From NCBI RefSeq assembly GCF_001625565.1, contig NZ_AUXS01000036.1, positions 1 to 64,000 of the forward strand: a stretch of 64,000 bases of DNA. The letters run 5' to 3'. Source of the DNA: Pseudoalteromonas luteoviolacea NCIMB 1944. GTDB taxonomy: Bacteria > Pseudomonadota > Gammaproteobacteria > Enterobacterales > Alteromonadaceae. Positions 27,111-36,309 of this stretch are shown piece after piece. The notes under the pieces were generated by a model. It was not told the origin of the DNA. It did no database searches and was given only the letters and a program-made list of their open reading frames with translations. The stretch's first letter is position 1; every line of letters begins with the position of its first letter. Made by a program: the position numbers and the translations under genes.

Positions 27111-27593
27111 TTATTCGTCTTGATCTAATGTGGCTTGCAGTAAAGACTCTGTTTGTATCGCGATGTCTTTCATTTTTATCGCGTATTGTTCTAGGGCTTT
27201 TTGCTCAGGAGTTTGCGCTACAAATTTAGATACGGGAATAGGGTAGCCCGCTTGATCCATAGCAATAAAACTAATGATACAGTGGTTGGTTTCGACCATG
27301 TGCTGCTTTTGTGGATCGCCACACCTCACCTGAATAAATATCTGCATACTGGTTTTTCCGGTATGGGCGATTTTTGCGGATACCTCAACAATTTGGCCAA
27401 CCAAAATAGGGCGGTGAAAACGCACACCAGCGACTGAGACCGTAACGCAATAGGCGCCACTCCAGCCCGCAGCACAGGCATACCCTGCCTGATCGATCCA
27501 TTTCATTACGACGCCGCCGTGGACTTTGCCGCCAAAATTTACGTCGGTAGGTTCAGCTAAAAACCTGAAAATCACTTCTGATTGATTGGCCAT
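27111..27593 (-). CDS. Acyl-CoA thioesterase, hotdog fold (YciA/BACH type)
   Basis: A 160-residue hotdog-fold thioesterase. The start at 27593 (MANQSEVIFRFLAEPTDVNFGGKVHGG) has GAGG 5 nt upstream; a longer frame to 27659 runs across the terminator of the preceding gene and is rejected. The core motif NFGGKVHGGVVMKWIDQAGYACA contains the catalytic Asp in VMKWID. It hydrolyses acyl-CoA to free acid and CoA. It sits behind the ETF-QO gene but is separated by a terminator. Confidence 0.88.
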   Translation of the reverse strand: MANQSEVIFRFLAEPTDVNFGGKVHGGVVMKWIDQAGYACAAGWSGAYCVTVSVAGVRFHRPILVGQIVEVSAKIAHTGKTSMQIFIQVRCGDPQKQHMVETNHCIISFIAMDQAGYPIPVSKFVAQTPEQKALEQYAIKMKDIAIQTESLLQATLDQDE

Positions 27594-27631
27594 ACGCGCC
27601 TCATCGTTTTTCGAGTATGAGGTAAGTATAG

Positions 27632-27653
27632 AAAAAAAGGGGCGTTTCGCCCC
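27632..27653 (-). terminator. Terminator of the ETF-QO gene
   Basis: Stem GGGGCG (27639-27644) / CGCCCC (27648-27653), 37 bp beyond the ETF-QO stop; on the minus strand it is followed by TTTTTTT (27632-27638). Confidence 0.92.
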
Positions 27654-27689
27654 TTGCAATTTGAGATATGTAAATAATTGGTTGGGTTA

Positions 27690-29339
27690 TTACATATTCG
27701 GGTAGTTGGGTCCACCAGCACCTTCTGGTGTCACCCAAGTAATATTTTGGCTAGGGTCTTTGATATCGCAGGTTTTACAGTGAATACAGTTTTGTGCATT
27801 AATCACAAATTGCTTTTCACCGGCTTCATTTTCATTCACCTCATAAACACCTGCAGGGCAGTAACGCTGCGCAGGTTCTGCATATTGCTCTAAATTAACC
27901 GAAACCGGAATGCTGGCGTCTTTAAGTTGTAAATGGCAGGGTTGAACTTCTTCATGGTTTGTATTTGATAAAAAGACCGAAGAAAGTTTGTCAAAGCTGA
28001 GCTTGCCATCGGGTTTCGGGTAGTCAATTTTAGTCGCGTCTTTGGCGAGTCTTAGGGACTCGTAATCTTTGCTAATATCTTTGATGGTGAAAGGTAATGC
28101 ACCAGAGAAGAAGTTTTGGTCAATCATGTTGTAGGCGCCGCCTAGGTAGCGACCTAGCTTATGCATGGCTGGACCAAAGTTGCGAGATTGATAGAGCTCT
28201 TCATGCAGCCAGCTTGCCTTAAACTTATCGTCGAAACTTTGTAAGTCAGTAGTCGCGTCCTCTTTTGAAAGCGCTTCAATGATAGTATCGGCACCGATCA
28301 TACCAGACTTCATTGCAGTGTGATTTCCTTTGATTTTGGCGAAGTTCAAGGTGCCAGCATCACAACCAATCAACAAACCGCCTGGAAAATGCATTTTAGG
28401 TAATGCGTGCAATCCACCCTTTGCGATTGCACGTGCGCCGTACGAAATACGTTCACCGCCTTCTAGGGTTTGCTTAAACACCGGATGATGTTTCATGCGC
28501 TGAAATTCATCAAATGGGCTTAAATACGGGTTCTTGTAGTTCAAATCGATGATCAAACCAACCACAACTTGGTTATTTTCGGCGTGGTACATAAATGAGC
28601 CGCCATGGGTTTCATTGTCAAGCGGCCAGCCAGTGCCGTGAACCACTGTACCTTCTTTGTGCTTCGCTGGGTCGATTTGCCAAATTTCTTTAAAACCAAT
28701 GCCATAGTGTTGTGGCGTAGCGTCTTTATCTAGCTCAAACTCCTTGAGCAATTGTTTACCAAGGTGGCCGCGACAACCTTCAGCAAACACTGTGTATTTA
28801 GCGCGAAGTTCCATGCCTGGCATATACGTGTCTTTTGGCTCACCATCTCTGTCTAAGCCCATGTCACCTGTTACAATGCCTTTAACTTCATTTTCTTCAA
28901 TGATCAGTGAATGAGCACTAAAGCCGGGGAAAATCTCTACGCCAAGCGCTTCTGCTTGCTCTGCTAACCAACGGCAGACATTGCCCATAGAAACGATGTA
29001 ATTGCCTTCGTTTTTAAAGGTTTTTGGTACCACCATATGTGGTAGGTTTGTTGCGTTTTGCTCATCTTTAAACAGGTAGATTTCATCTTCTGTTACTTTT
29101 GTTGTAATAGGTGCACCTTTTTGTGCCCAATCAGGAATGAGCTCATCTAATGCTTTGGTCTCGAAAACAGCACCGGACAAAATATGTGCACCCACTTCTG
29201 AGCCTTTTTCTACCACACAGATCATGAGTTCTTGTTCTTTTTGCTGTGCTTGCTGAGCGAGTCGAATAGCGCATGATAGGCCTGCAGGGCCCGCACCCAC
29301 TATGACGACATCAAATTCCATGGTTTCACGTTCGACCAT
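27690..29339 (-). CDS. etfD: Electron-transfer flavoprotein-ubiquinone oxidoreductase
   Basis: A 549-residue ETF-QO. The N-terminal dinucleotide-binding motif VVIVGAGPAGLSCAIRLAQQ binds FAD; the C-terminus has a [4Fe-4S] ferredoxin region with RYCPAGVYE and NCIHCKTCDIKDP. It passes electrons from reduced ETF to the ubiquinone pool at the inner membrane, draining fatty-acid and branched-chain amino-acid dehydrogenases. The ATG at 29339 is preceded by GAGG. Divergent from etfBA; the shared 175-bp region holds the operators listed below. Confidence 0.95.
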   Translation of the reverse strand: MVERETMEFDVVIVGAGPAGLSCAIRLAQQAQQKEQELMICVVEKGSEVGAHILSGAVFETKALDELIPDWAQKGAPITTKVTEDEIYLFKDEQNATNLPHMVVPKTFKNEGNYIVSMGNVCRWLAEQAEALGVEIFPGFSAHSLIIEENEVKGIVTGDMGLDRDGEPKDTYMPGMELRAKYTVFAEGCRGHLGKQLLKEFELDKDATPQHYGIGFKEIWQIDPAKHKEGTVVHGTGWPLDNETHGGSFMYHAENNQVVVGLIIDLNYKNPYLSPFDEFQRMKHHPVFKQTLEGGERISYGARAIAKGGLHALPKMHFPGGLLIGCDAGTLNFAKIKGNHTAMKSGMIGADTIIEALSKEDATTDLQSFDDKFKASWLHEELYQSRNFGPAMHKLGRYLGGAYNMIDQNFFSGALPFTIKDISKDYESLRLAKDATKIDYPKPDGKLSFDKLSSVFLSNTNHEEVQPCHLQLKDASIPVSVNLEQYAEPAQRYCPAGVYEVNENEAGEKQFVINAQNCIHCKTCDIKDPSQNITWVTPEGAGGPNYPNM

Positions 29340-29368
29340 TTTTACCTCGTATACATTGACGGTAGATT

Positions 29369-29389
29369 AACTTAAACTCGAGTTAAGTT
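29369..29389. promoter_or_regulatory. Palindrome in the etf divergent promoter region
   Basis: AACTTAA (29369-29375) and TTAAGTT (29383-29389) form an inverted repeat around ACTCGAG. This is a candidate operator of a dimeric regulator different from the one binding the two TTGACG palindromes; the regulator is unknown. Confidence 0.5.
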
Positions 29390-29419
29390 CTTTTTACGTT
29401 AAGCTAAGGTTATTTTAGG

Positions 29420-29435
29420 TTGACGTTTACGTCAA
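29420..29435. promoter_or_regulatory. LiuR-type (MerR family) candidate operator
   Basis: TTGACGTTTACGTCAA has perfect 6-bp arms (TTGACG/CGTCAA) and matches the form of sites bound by the branched-chain amino-acid catabolism regulator LiuR, which controls etf genes in gammaproteobacteria. Regulator identity is inference. Confidence 0.6.
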
Positions 29436-29468
29436 CAGGAAGTAGGCTGGTTTCATTAAATTGTTTCA

Positions 29469-29484
29469 TTGACGTACGCGTCAG
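29469..29484. promoter_or_regulatory. Second LiuR-type candidate operator
   Basis: TTGACGTACGCGTCAG, a second copy of the same dyad with one mismatch in the right arm, 49 bp from the first and 30 bp before etfB. Its position suits repression of etfBA. Confidence 0.55.
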
Positions 29485-29514
29485 CTATACAAATAACCAG
29501 ATGATGGAGTAACC

Positions 29515-30267
29515 ATGAAAGTACTTGTACCAATCAAACGCGTGATTGACTACAACGTCAAAGCGAGAGTCAAGGCAGATAACAGCAATGTTGATCTTAC
29601 CAATGTTAAGATGGCCATGAACCCGTTTTGTGAAATCGCAGTAGAAGAAGCGATTAGATTAAAAGAAGCAGGCAGTGCAACTGAAGTGATCGCCGTATCT
29701 ATTGGTGATAAAGCTTGTCAAGAGCAGCTTCGCACGGCATTGGCACTTGGTGCTGACAAGGCAATCCACATCGAAACAGACGCAACGTTAGAGTCGCTAC
29801 ATGTTGCAAAATTACTGGCTAAATTGGTAGAGCAAGAAAATCCTGAACTAGTCATTTTAGGTAAACAATCTATTGATGCAGACAACAACCAAACAGGCCA
29901 AATGCTTGGTGCGTTGACGAAGCGAGGTCAAGGAACGTTTGCATCTAAGTTAGTAATAGAAGGTGGCAATGCCATCGTGACGCGTGAGGTAGACGGTGGC
30001 TTACAAACTGTTTCTTTAGCGTTACCAGCAATTGTTACTACTGACCTACGTTTAAACGAACCGCGTTACGCGACACTACCAAACATCATGAAGGCGAAGC
30101 GTAAGCCACTTGACGTCATCGCAGCAGATTCGCTCGGCGTCGACTTAGCACCACGCGTTGAGCTGGTTAGAGTTGATGAGCCGGCTAAGCGAGAAGCTGG
30201 TGTTATCGTAGAGAGTGTTGAAGAGCTAGTAACTAAACTTAAGACAGAAGCAAAGGTGATCTCATGA
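29515..30267 (+). CDS. etfB: Electron transfer flavoprotein beta subunit
   Basis: A 250-residue ETF-beta. Typical N-terminus [38 protein letters not shown] and the AMP-binding LGADKAIHI and [19 protein letters not shown] motifs are present. Forms a heterodimer with EtfA that accepts electrons from acyl-CoA and other dehydrogenases. Overlaps etfA by 4 bp (ATGA). Confidence 0.97.
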   Translation: MKVLVPIKRVIDYNVKARVKADNSNVDLTNVKMAMNPFCEIAVEEAIRLKEAGSATEVIAVSIGDKACQEQLRTALALGADKAIHIETDATLESLHVAKLLAKLVEQENPELVILGKQSIDADNNQTGQMLGALTKRGQGTFASKLVIEGGNAIVTREVDGGLQTVSLALPAIVTTDLRLNEPRYATLPNIMKAKRKPLDVIAADSLGVDLAPRVELVRVDEPAKREAGVIVESVEELVTKLKTEAKVIS

Positions 30268-31190
30268 GCGTATTAGTCATTGCAGAACATGAAAATGGTG
30301 TTTTAAAGCCTGAAACTGCGAAAGTGATCACAGCGGCTGTTAAGATTGGTGGCAATGTTGATGTATTGGTCGCAGGTAGCAGTGTTGCGGCGGCAGCAGA
30401 TTCCGTTGCAGGCATTGCAGGTGTTACATCAGTTAAATTAGTTGATAATGCAAATTTTGAACACCAATTGGCAGAAAATACAGCTGATCTAGTCGTTGAG
30501 CTAGCTGAGAGCTACAGCCATATACTTGCCAGTGCATCGACAACAGGTAAAAACATTTTACCGCGTGTTGCTGCGCTTTTAGACAAATCGCAAATTTCTG
30601 AAATTGTTGACGTGGTTGATGCTGACACATTTAAGCGTCCAATATACGCGGGCAATGCAATCGCAACTGTGAAATCGTTGGAGTCACAAAAAGTGATCAC
30701 GGTACGTGCTAGTGCATTTGATGCAGCGGGCGAGCAAGCGCCAGTGTCTGTTGAGACATTATCTAATGGAGCTGCTAATAGCCTAAGTAGCTTTGTTGGT
30801 GTTGAGCAAACTGAATCAGAGCGTCCGGAGCTTACAGCAGCTCCTGTGATTATCTCTGGTGGTCGTGGTATGCAAAACGGTGAAAATTTTGCACTTCTTA
30901 ACGGCATTGCAGACAAGCTTGGTGCAGCAATTGGGGCATCTCGCGCAGCAGTAGATGCTGGCTTCGTACCAAATGATATGCAAGTAGGACAGACTGGTAA
31001 GATTGTTGCTCCAGATCTCTATATTGCTGTAGGTATTAGTGGTGCAATCCAACACCTTGCAGGTATGAAAGATTCTAAAATCATTGTTGCTATCAACAAA
31101 GATCCAGAAGCGCCTATTTTCCAAGTCGCTGATTATGGCTTAGTCGCCGACTTATTTGACGTATTACCTGAGCTAGAACAAGCTCTGTAA
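30264..31190 (+). CDS. etfA: Electron transfer flavoprotein alpha subunit
   Basis: A 308-residue ETF-alpha. The FAD-binding C-terminal domain is complete: [52 protein letters not shown] and [18 protein letters not shown]. The N-terminal domain contacts EtfB. It hands electrons to the ETF-QO encoded divergently. Confidence 0.97.
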   Translation: MSVLVIAEHENGVLKPETAKVITAAVKIGGNVDVLVAGSSVAAAADSVAGIAGVTSVKLVDNANFEHQLAENTADLVVELAESYSHILASASTTGKNILPRVAALLDKSQISEIVDVVDADTFKRPIYAGNAIATVKSLESQKVITVRASAFDAAGEQAPVSVETLSNGAANSLSSFVGVEQTESERPELTAAPVIISGGRGMQNGENFALLNGIADKLGAAIGASRAAVDAGFVPNDMQVGQTGKIVAPDLYIAVGISGAIQHLAGMKDSKIIVAINKDPEAPIFQVADYGLVADLFDVLPELEQAL

Positions 31191-31207
31191 CCAATTCTGG
31201 TTGTTGA

Positions 31208-31236
31208 AGCCGTGTGCACTATGCCGCGGCTTTTTT
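31208..31236 (+). terminator. Terminator after etfA
   Basis: AGCCG (31208-31212) pairs with CGGCT (31227-31231), with inner partial pairing, followed by TTTTTT; lies between etfA and the convergent AraC gene. Confidence 0.75.
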
Positions 31237-31241
31237 CCTTT

Positions 31242-32240
31242 TTATATCCTCACCTTTCGTAATTCTGAAGGCGTCACGCCAAACCAACGTTTAATTGCAC
31301 GCCTAAAGTTTGGCAAATCATTGAAATCCAGAACTTTAGCTACCTGCGAGTTTGAGTAGCCTTGTTGCCCAATACAGAAACCTGCTTGTTGGCTCAATAC
31401 CCTATCTTTTAAGCAACTAAATTGACTGTTGTGTAGTGCGAGTTTTCGTTTCAGTGTTGCACCACTGGTATTGAAGTAATTTGCGAGGTCTTCTAATGTG
31501 GCTCTGGGGTTGGCAATTAAAAATGATTCTGCATAGGCTAAAAAACCAACGGTGTTGCTGTTGGCTAAAGTTTTTATATCAGACTGAAGTGCCGGTATTG
31601 CGCTGTTTTGCCGCGTTTGTAATGCTTCTTTGGAAATCACCACAGTAGTAAAGTGATGCCCGAATGACAAAAGGTTTGCACCTATGGCTTGATATTCTTC
31701 AATGTATACAGGCGTTGTATAGGGCAGTTGAAATTGAACTTGTGTATTTTCAAAGCGCCACTTTAAAAAACCGTTGATTAAGCTTAACCACACTTCGAGT
31801 AAGAAGCAGTAAACGCTTGGCTGGAGTTCACTAATCGCGGGGTTGACTATTAAATGTATGGCCTTGTTTTGTTTAAACATTCGCACGCTAAAATAGGGAA
31901 ACAACTCACCTTGTAGTTGCTTGCAAGCGGCAAGTAATGCTTTGAGGTTGCTACAATGAAATAAATACGACGCATAGCGTGCACAGATACTGTGGAGTAA
32001 ATGTTGCCCAAGTACAAAGCTGATGTCCTGCCCAAGGTGGCAAGTCATGATGTTTTTTATTGTTTGTTCTAGCTGTGAAAAGCTAGATACGTGATCTGGC
32101 TGTGCAAAATCGCTGTAAAATAATTTTGTTCCCTTAAGTGCTTTGTCTGGGTGTATACCGCGTTGTTTGGCAAGCTCTATTAGCGGTACTAGCAACTGAT
32201 GGCTCGAGAGTTTAGGCTCACTAGTTTCAAAATAAGACAC
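31242..32240 (-). CDS. AraC-family regulator with Arabinose_bd-type N-terminus
   Basis: A 332-residue regulator of the OruR/ArgR-like AraC group: an N-terminal ligand domain (about 15-200, with IELAKQRGIHPDKALKGT) and a C-terminal AraC HTH (about 235-330) with LEDLANYFNTSGATLKRKL and SQVAKVLDFNDLPNFRRAI, ending WFGVTPSELRK. The start is GTG at 32240, whose G is the last base of the upstream TAG stop, so it is translationally coupled to the GGDEF-like gene. Confidence 0.88.
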   Translation of the reverse strand: MSYFETSEPKLSSHQLLVPLIELAKQRGIHPDKALKGTKLFYSDFAQPDHVSSFSQLEQTIKNIMTCHLGQDISFVLGQHLLHSICARYASYLFHCSNLKALLAACKQLQGELFPYFSVRMFKQNKAIHLIVNPAISELQPSVYCFLLEVWLSLINGFLKWRFENTQVQFQLPYTTPVYIEEYQAIGANLLSFGHHFTTVVISKEALQTRQNSAIPALQSDIKTLANSNTVGFLAYAESFLIANPRATLEDLANYFNTSGATLKRKLALHNSQFSCLKDRVLSQQAGFCIGQQGYSNSQVAKVLDFNDLPNFRRAIKRWFGVTPSELRKVRI

Positions 32241-33151
32241 TATGCCGCCTGCTTATTTTGGTGCAACTGTGTGATCAGCTGTTCAAAAATTTGCTTGCTT
32301 TGCATTGGTTGTGAGACCTCAATACATGCACAATGAAGAGTGTTCGGGTCGAGCGTGAGTAAGTTTTCATCGTATTGATAATGGATTTGTGCAGCCGCAC
32401 ATACTCTCTGTGAAATGGATTGAGCAGTATGAAGTGGTGTTGCAGGGAATAAGACAATAAATTTGTCACCCGCGTACCTGCAAGCTAAGTCACAACCGCG
32501 AATGTTTAACGTGATTAACTGGCCGGTATCACGCAGTAGTAGCTCTCCTTTGGTAATACCGTGTTCGAAACAGAATCGTCCATATGATTTTAAGTCCAAG
32601 ATAGCAACACAAAACTTTGTACCAGTATTAGCGAGCTGTTCAATTTCAATGCTAATTTGTTTTTCCATATACCGGGCACTATAAAGTCCTGTCACATAGT
32701 CGGTAAAAGTATGCTCGCGAAAATGCCGCTCTTTTTTGAGCAGTGTTAAATTTAAATATGTCTGCTCTTGATACCACCAGTGCATCGCAAAGCTCATGAC
32801 AATCATGCCTAGTAATGCGGGAAAGGCCTCTAGGGAGCTCAGAGTCGGGTGGATATGATCAAATGTAAAAAACTCATCAAGACAGTCTAATAACAGCGAA
32901 ATGAGCATTAAAGTAAGCCCACCGGCAAGTGCTGTTGTAACACGTCCTGTGGGCCGGCTTAACAAGGTCGCAATAAGCCATACCAAAGACATAAACGCTA
33001 GACCTCCTTCGCCTAGCGCATCTAGAGTTTCTATGTGGGATGAGGGTTTAGGCTCACCTAGATACACTGTGCAGATCAGAGTTATGGTGATGGAAAATAA
33101 GAGCAATAGCCATAAGGAAAAATGTCTAACTTTGCGAAAGGAAAATATCAT
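32240..33151 (-). CDS. Membrane protein with degenerate GGDEF domain and retained I-site
   Basis: A 303-residue protein with four or more N-terminal helices (about 12-125) and a C-terminal GGDEF domain (about 145-300). The signature loop is AGDKF (227-231), with Ala for the first Gly and Lys for Glu, and the upstream metal/GTP segment reads AILDLKSYGRF, lacking the second Asp and the Asn; cyclase activity is therefore unlikely. The inhibitory-site motif RxxD (RGCD, 218-221) stands exactly five residues before the loop and is intact. Inference: a c-di-GMP-binding sensor rather than a synthase. Its stop overlaps the AraC regulator start. Confidence 0.85.
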   Translation of the reverse strand: MIFSFRKVRHFSLWLLLLFSITITLICTVYLGEPKPSSHIETLDALGEGGLAFMSLVWLIATLLSRPTGRVTTALAGGLTLMLISLLLDCLDEFFTFDHIHPTLSSLEAFPALLGMIVMSFAMHWWYQEQTYLNLTLLKKERHFREHTFTDYVTGLYSARYMEKQISIEIEQLANTGTKFCVAILDLKSYGRFCFEHGITKGELLLRDTGQLITLNIRGCDLACRYAGDKFIVLFPATPLHTAQSISQRVCAAAQIHYQYDENLLTLDPNTLHCACIEVSQPMQSKQIFEQLITQLHQNKQAA

Positions 33152-33461
33152 GATTCTATGCCGAGCCTAGTGAGTAATGCTGTTATGTTATTGCGGTTAA
33201 TTTTCTTTAACAGGGTCAATTTAGCTCACTACTTTGACAGTTTTTTTAATCTTAGTAGCAATAATTGAGCAAAAAATCACAAGACGATTGTTTTTGGCAC
33301 TTTAAAGGGGGTGAAATTAGCTCAGTACAGCCTAGTTTGTAGTGAAAAACTAGTTAAATCAGAGTGTTCTAAGTGTAGGTGAAATAAATAATTCATAATG
33401 TCCAGATAAGGTTTTTGCGATTTTTAGGGTGAACAATCAACTCAATCTGTACGAGATAAAT

Positions 33462-36251
33462 ATGAAACATACACTACCGTTACCTTTTTCAAAGTCTCAC
33501 AAAGCTGTGGCCATGCTGCTGGGTTTAATAGCAACGGGTGCCCAAGCCAATACTCTTCAGGGACAAATCGGAGATACACAAAATAAGGCGCTGTTTGAAG
33601 GAGCGCAGGTCAAAATTGTTGAACTCAATAGACAGGTGAGTTCGAGCCGAGATGGCCGCTTTATTTTTACCCAAATACCTGCAGGAAACTACACACTCGA
33701 AGTGAACTATATTGGTGCGCAATCTTATCGTCAAACAGTCAAAATCGACGATAAACAAGTAACCACTGTGTCCGTTGTGCTCACGCCGCTAGATAACGAG
33801 GTTGATAACATCATTGTTGTAGGGCAGCGAGCGGGCCAAGCTGGAGCACTTAACCGTCAAAAAAATGCAGATGGGATCATGACGATTGTCAGTGCCGATA
33901 GTATTGGCCAATTACCCGACCAAAATGCAGCTGAGGCCCTGCAGCGCTTACCCGGCATGTTTATTCAACGTGACCAAGGTGAAGGGCGTTTTGTGGGGAT
34001 CCGAGGTATCGATCCAGGATTGAACAACGTGTCGATCAACGGGGCAAATGTGCCTTCTCCAGAAGCAGGGATCCGAAGCGTCGCGATGGATGTAATACCT
34101 AGCGAGATTATACAAAGCTTAGAAGTCAGCAAAACAGTAACACCAGATATGGACGCGAGTGCCATCGGTGGCAGTATCAACGTTAAAAGCTTAAGCGCAT
34201 TCGATAGACAAGGACAAAGTTATAGTTTCACCGCTCAAGCTTCTCACAATGAGTTAGTGAATGAAACAAGTCCAAAACTCTCAGCAAGCTTTAGCGATAT
34301 TTACGATTTAGCCAATAACACACAGTTAGGTGTTGCTACAGCTGTTTCTTGGTTTGAGCGCAAGTTTGGTTCTCACAATATGGAAACGGACGGTGGCTGG
34401 ATGTCGCTAGAGCAGGAGAGTGCAGAAACTGGAGAGGACGTTGAATTTTTTGGGGCCGAAGAAATAGAGCAACGTCACTATCAAGTTCAACGCGAACGAT
34501 TAGGCGCAGCGCTGAATTTGGATTTGCATCAAGGGGCGATGAATAAATACTATCTGCGCACGCTTTACAGTGAATTTTCAGACGATGAATTTCGCCAGCG
34601 CAATGAGTATCGATATGACAAAGGAAAATACCTAAGTGCTGAGTCCAGTGAAACCGCAGCCTATTTCACTGATGCTGAAATGGACAGGGACACCAAAGAT
34701 AGATATGAAGAGCAAAGCATTCTGTCAGTTGTGGCAGGTGCGGAGCACATCCTAAATAGTTGGTTTATTGAGTATAACCTTGGCTATTCTAAGTCAGATG
34801 AAGCTGAACCAAATCGATTGGATGTAGATTTTGCAGGTGAAGCACTTACCTTGGGATATGCGAGTTTGGGGGATACGCCAATTTTGTCTCATTCACCTTC
34901 AGCTCATGATCTCAACAATTTCTCACTGGATGAAATTGTATGGGAAGACAACCTGAGTGAAGATGAAGCTATCAGCTTTAAGCTGGATGTCAGCAAGGAC
35001 TTTGTACTTAACGGTTACAACGCACAGTTTAAGGCGGGGGTTAAGTACAATGACAGAGAAAAACTCAATCGTGTTAATGCTAAGGTCTATGACGGCGGCT
35101 TTGATGAAATTACCGCACAACAATTTGCAACCAACAGCCCTGAATTTGACTTAGGCGATTTTGGCCCTGGTTTATCACGGCAAGGGATCAAGTCTTACTT
35201 TTCATCGAATCAAGCCGATTTAGATTTAAACACATTGGAATCAGACATTGAAAGTAAGGGTAAAAGTTATACGTCACAAGAAACGGTGTCCGCGCTGTAT
35301 GCGATGCTGAGCTTAGATATTGGCGATTTGAATGTGATTACAGGTCTCAGGTATGAAGACACAGAGTATGACACAGTCGGCAGTCGTGTAGAGCTACTTA
35401 AGAATGATATTGAAGATAGCGAGCGCGTTGCAATTACACCTTGGGAAGTGAGTAAAGATTACGACCACTTACTGCCTAACCTTACAATGCGGTATGCCCA
35501 TTCTGACTCTCTAATAACCCGCTTTGCATATACTCAAACTATTGCCAGACCTAGTTTTGGAGATGCAGCCGCTTTTCAATTATTAGAAAGCGAAACGACA
35601 TTGGATGATGACGTTGTACAAGTTGAACGAAAAGGTGAAGTTGGAAATCCAGACCTTAACCCGTATGAAGCAAGTAACTTTGATTTCTCTATCGAGTATT
35701 ATCCAGGCAAGATAGGCGTGTTATCTGCAGGGGTATTTCACAAAAATATTGATAACTATATTGCTAAAAAGCAGGTGCAAGATAACGGTCTGTGGAATGG
35801 ATTTGAAGAAGTGATCCAATCGGTAAACGGCGGAGAGGCAGAGCTCAGCGGATTAGAGCTGGCTTATACGAAAAATTTCGACAATGGTCTGATGATATCT
35901 GCCAATGGTACGTTTATTGATGCTGATGATGCCTTGCCCAACCAGTCTGACACTGTTGCAAATCTCATGATTGGTTATGAAAGCAACCTCCTAAGCGCAC
36001 GTTTGAGTAATAGCTACAAGAGTAAATCGTACATCATGACCGAGAATGATGGCCGCGTTTACCAAGATGCGCACAATCAAATTGACTTCAGTGTGAAGTA
36101 TTACATCAGCGAACAAACGCAAGTGTATTTCAATGCAGTCAACCTGACCGACGAACCGCTTTACGTGTACCACGGGCAGCCGCGTTACAACTATCAATAC
36201 GAAAGTTATGGTCGCTCGTATCAGCTAGGTATTACCTTAAGCTCATTTTAA
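33462..36251 (+). CDS. TonB-dependent receptor with carboxypeptidase-regulatory-like N-domain
   Basis: An outer-membrane active transporter of about 929 residues. Signal peptide (ends GAQA), a CarboxypepD_reg-like beta-sandwich (about 30-105, LQGQIGDTQNKALFEGAQVKI), a TonB box-like DNIIVVGQ, plug domain (LPDQNAAEALQRLPGMFIQRDQGEGRFVGIRGI) and a 22-strand barrel ending in the usual terminal Phe (LGITLSSF). The start at 33462 suits the signal peptide; a GTG at 33429 is possible. Followed 58 bp later by a secreted metallophosphoesterase gene, which suggests a phosphorylated or phosphate-containing substrate. Confidence 0.93.
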   Translation: MKHTLPLPFSKSHKAVAMLLGLIATGAQANTLQGQIGDTQNKALFEGAQVKIVELNRQVSSSRDGRFIFTQIPAGNYTLEVNYIGAQSYRQTVKIDDKQVTTVSVVLTPLDNEVDNIIVVGQRAGQAGALNRQKNADGIMTIVSADSIGQLPDQNAAEALQRLPGMFIQRDQGEGRFVGIRGIDPGLNNVSINGANVPSPEAGIRSVAMDVIPSEIIQSLEVSKTVTPDMDASAIGGSINVKSLSAFDRQGQSYSFTAQASHNELVNETSPKLSASFSDIYDLANNTQLGVATAVSWFERKFGSHNMETDGGWMSLEQESAETGEDVEFFGAEEIEQRHYQVQRERLGAALNLDLHQGAMNKYYLRTLYSEFSDDEFRQRNEYRYDKGKYLSAESSETAAYFTDAEMDRDTKDRYEEQSILSVVAGAEHILNSWFIEYNLGYSKSDEAEPNRLDVDFAGEALTLGYASLGDTPILSHSPSAHDLNNFSLDEIVWEDNLSEDEAISFKLDVSKDFVLNGYNAQFKAGVKYNDREKLNRVNAKVYDGGFDEITAQQFATNSPEFDLGDFGPGLSRQGIKSYFSSNQADLDLNTLESDIESKGKSYTSQETVSALYAMLSLDIGDLNVITGLRYEDTEYDTVGSRVELLKNDIEDSERVAITPWEVSKDYDHLLPNLTMRYAHSDSLITRFAYTQTIARPSFGDAAAFQLLESETTLDDDVVQVERKGEVGNPDLNPYEASNFDFSIEYYPGKIGVLSAGVFHKNIDNYIAKKQVQDNGLWNGFEEVIQSVNGGEAELSGLELAYTKNFDNGLMISANGTFIDADDALPNQSDTVANLMIGYESNLLSARLSNSYKSKSYIMTENDGRVYQDAHNQIDFSVKYYISEQTQVYFNAVNLTDEPLYVYHGQPRYNYQYESYGRSYQLGITLSSF

Positions 36252-36309
36252 ATTTTTATTCTAATAAACTACGATGGCGCTGCTTAGGCAACTGGGCAGC
36301 GAATACTCT

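Noticed and set aside
27594..27659. N-terminal extension of the thioesterase
   Set aside because: The extra 22 codons cross the ETF-QO terminator and lack a ribosome-binding site; the start at 27593 has one.
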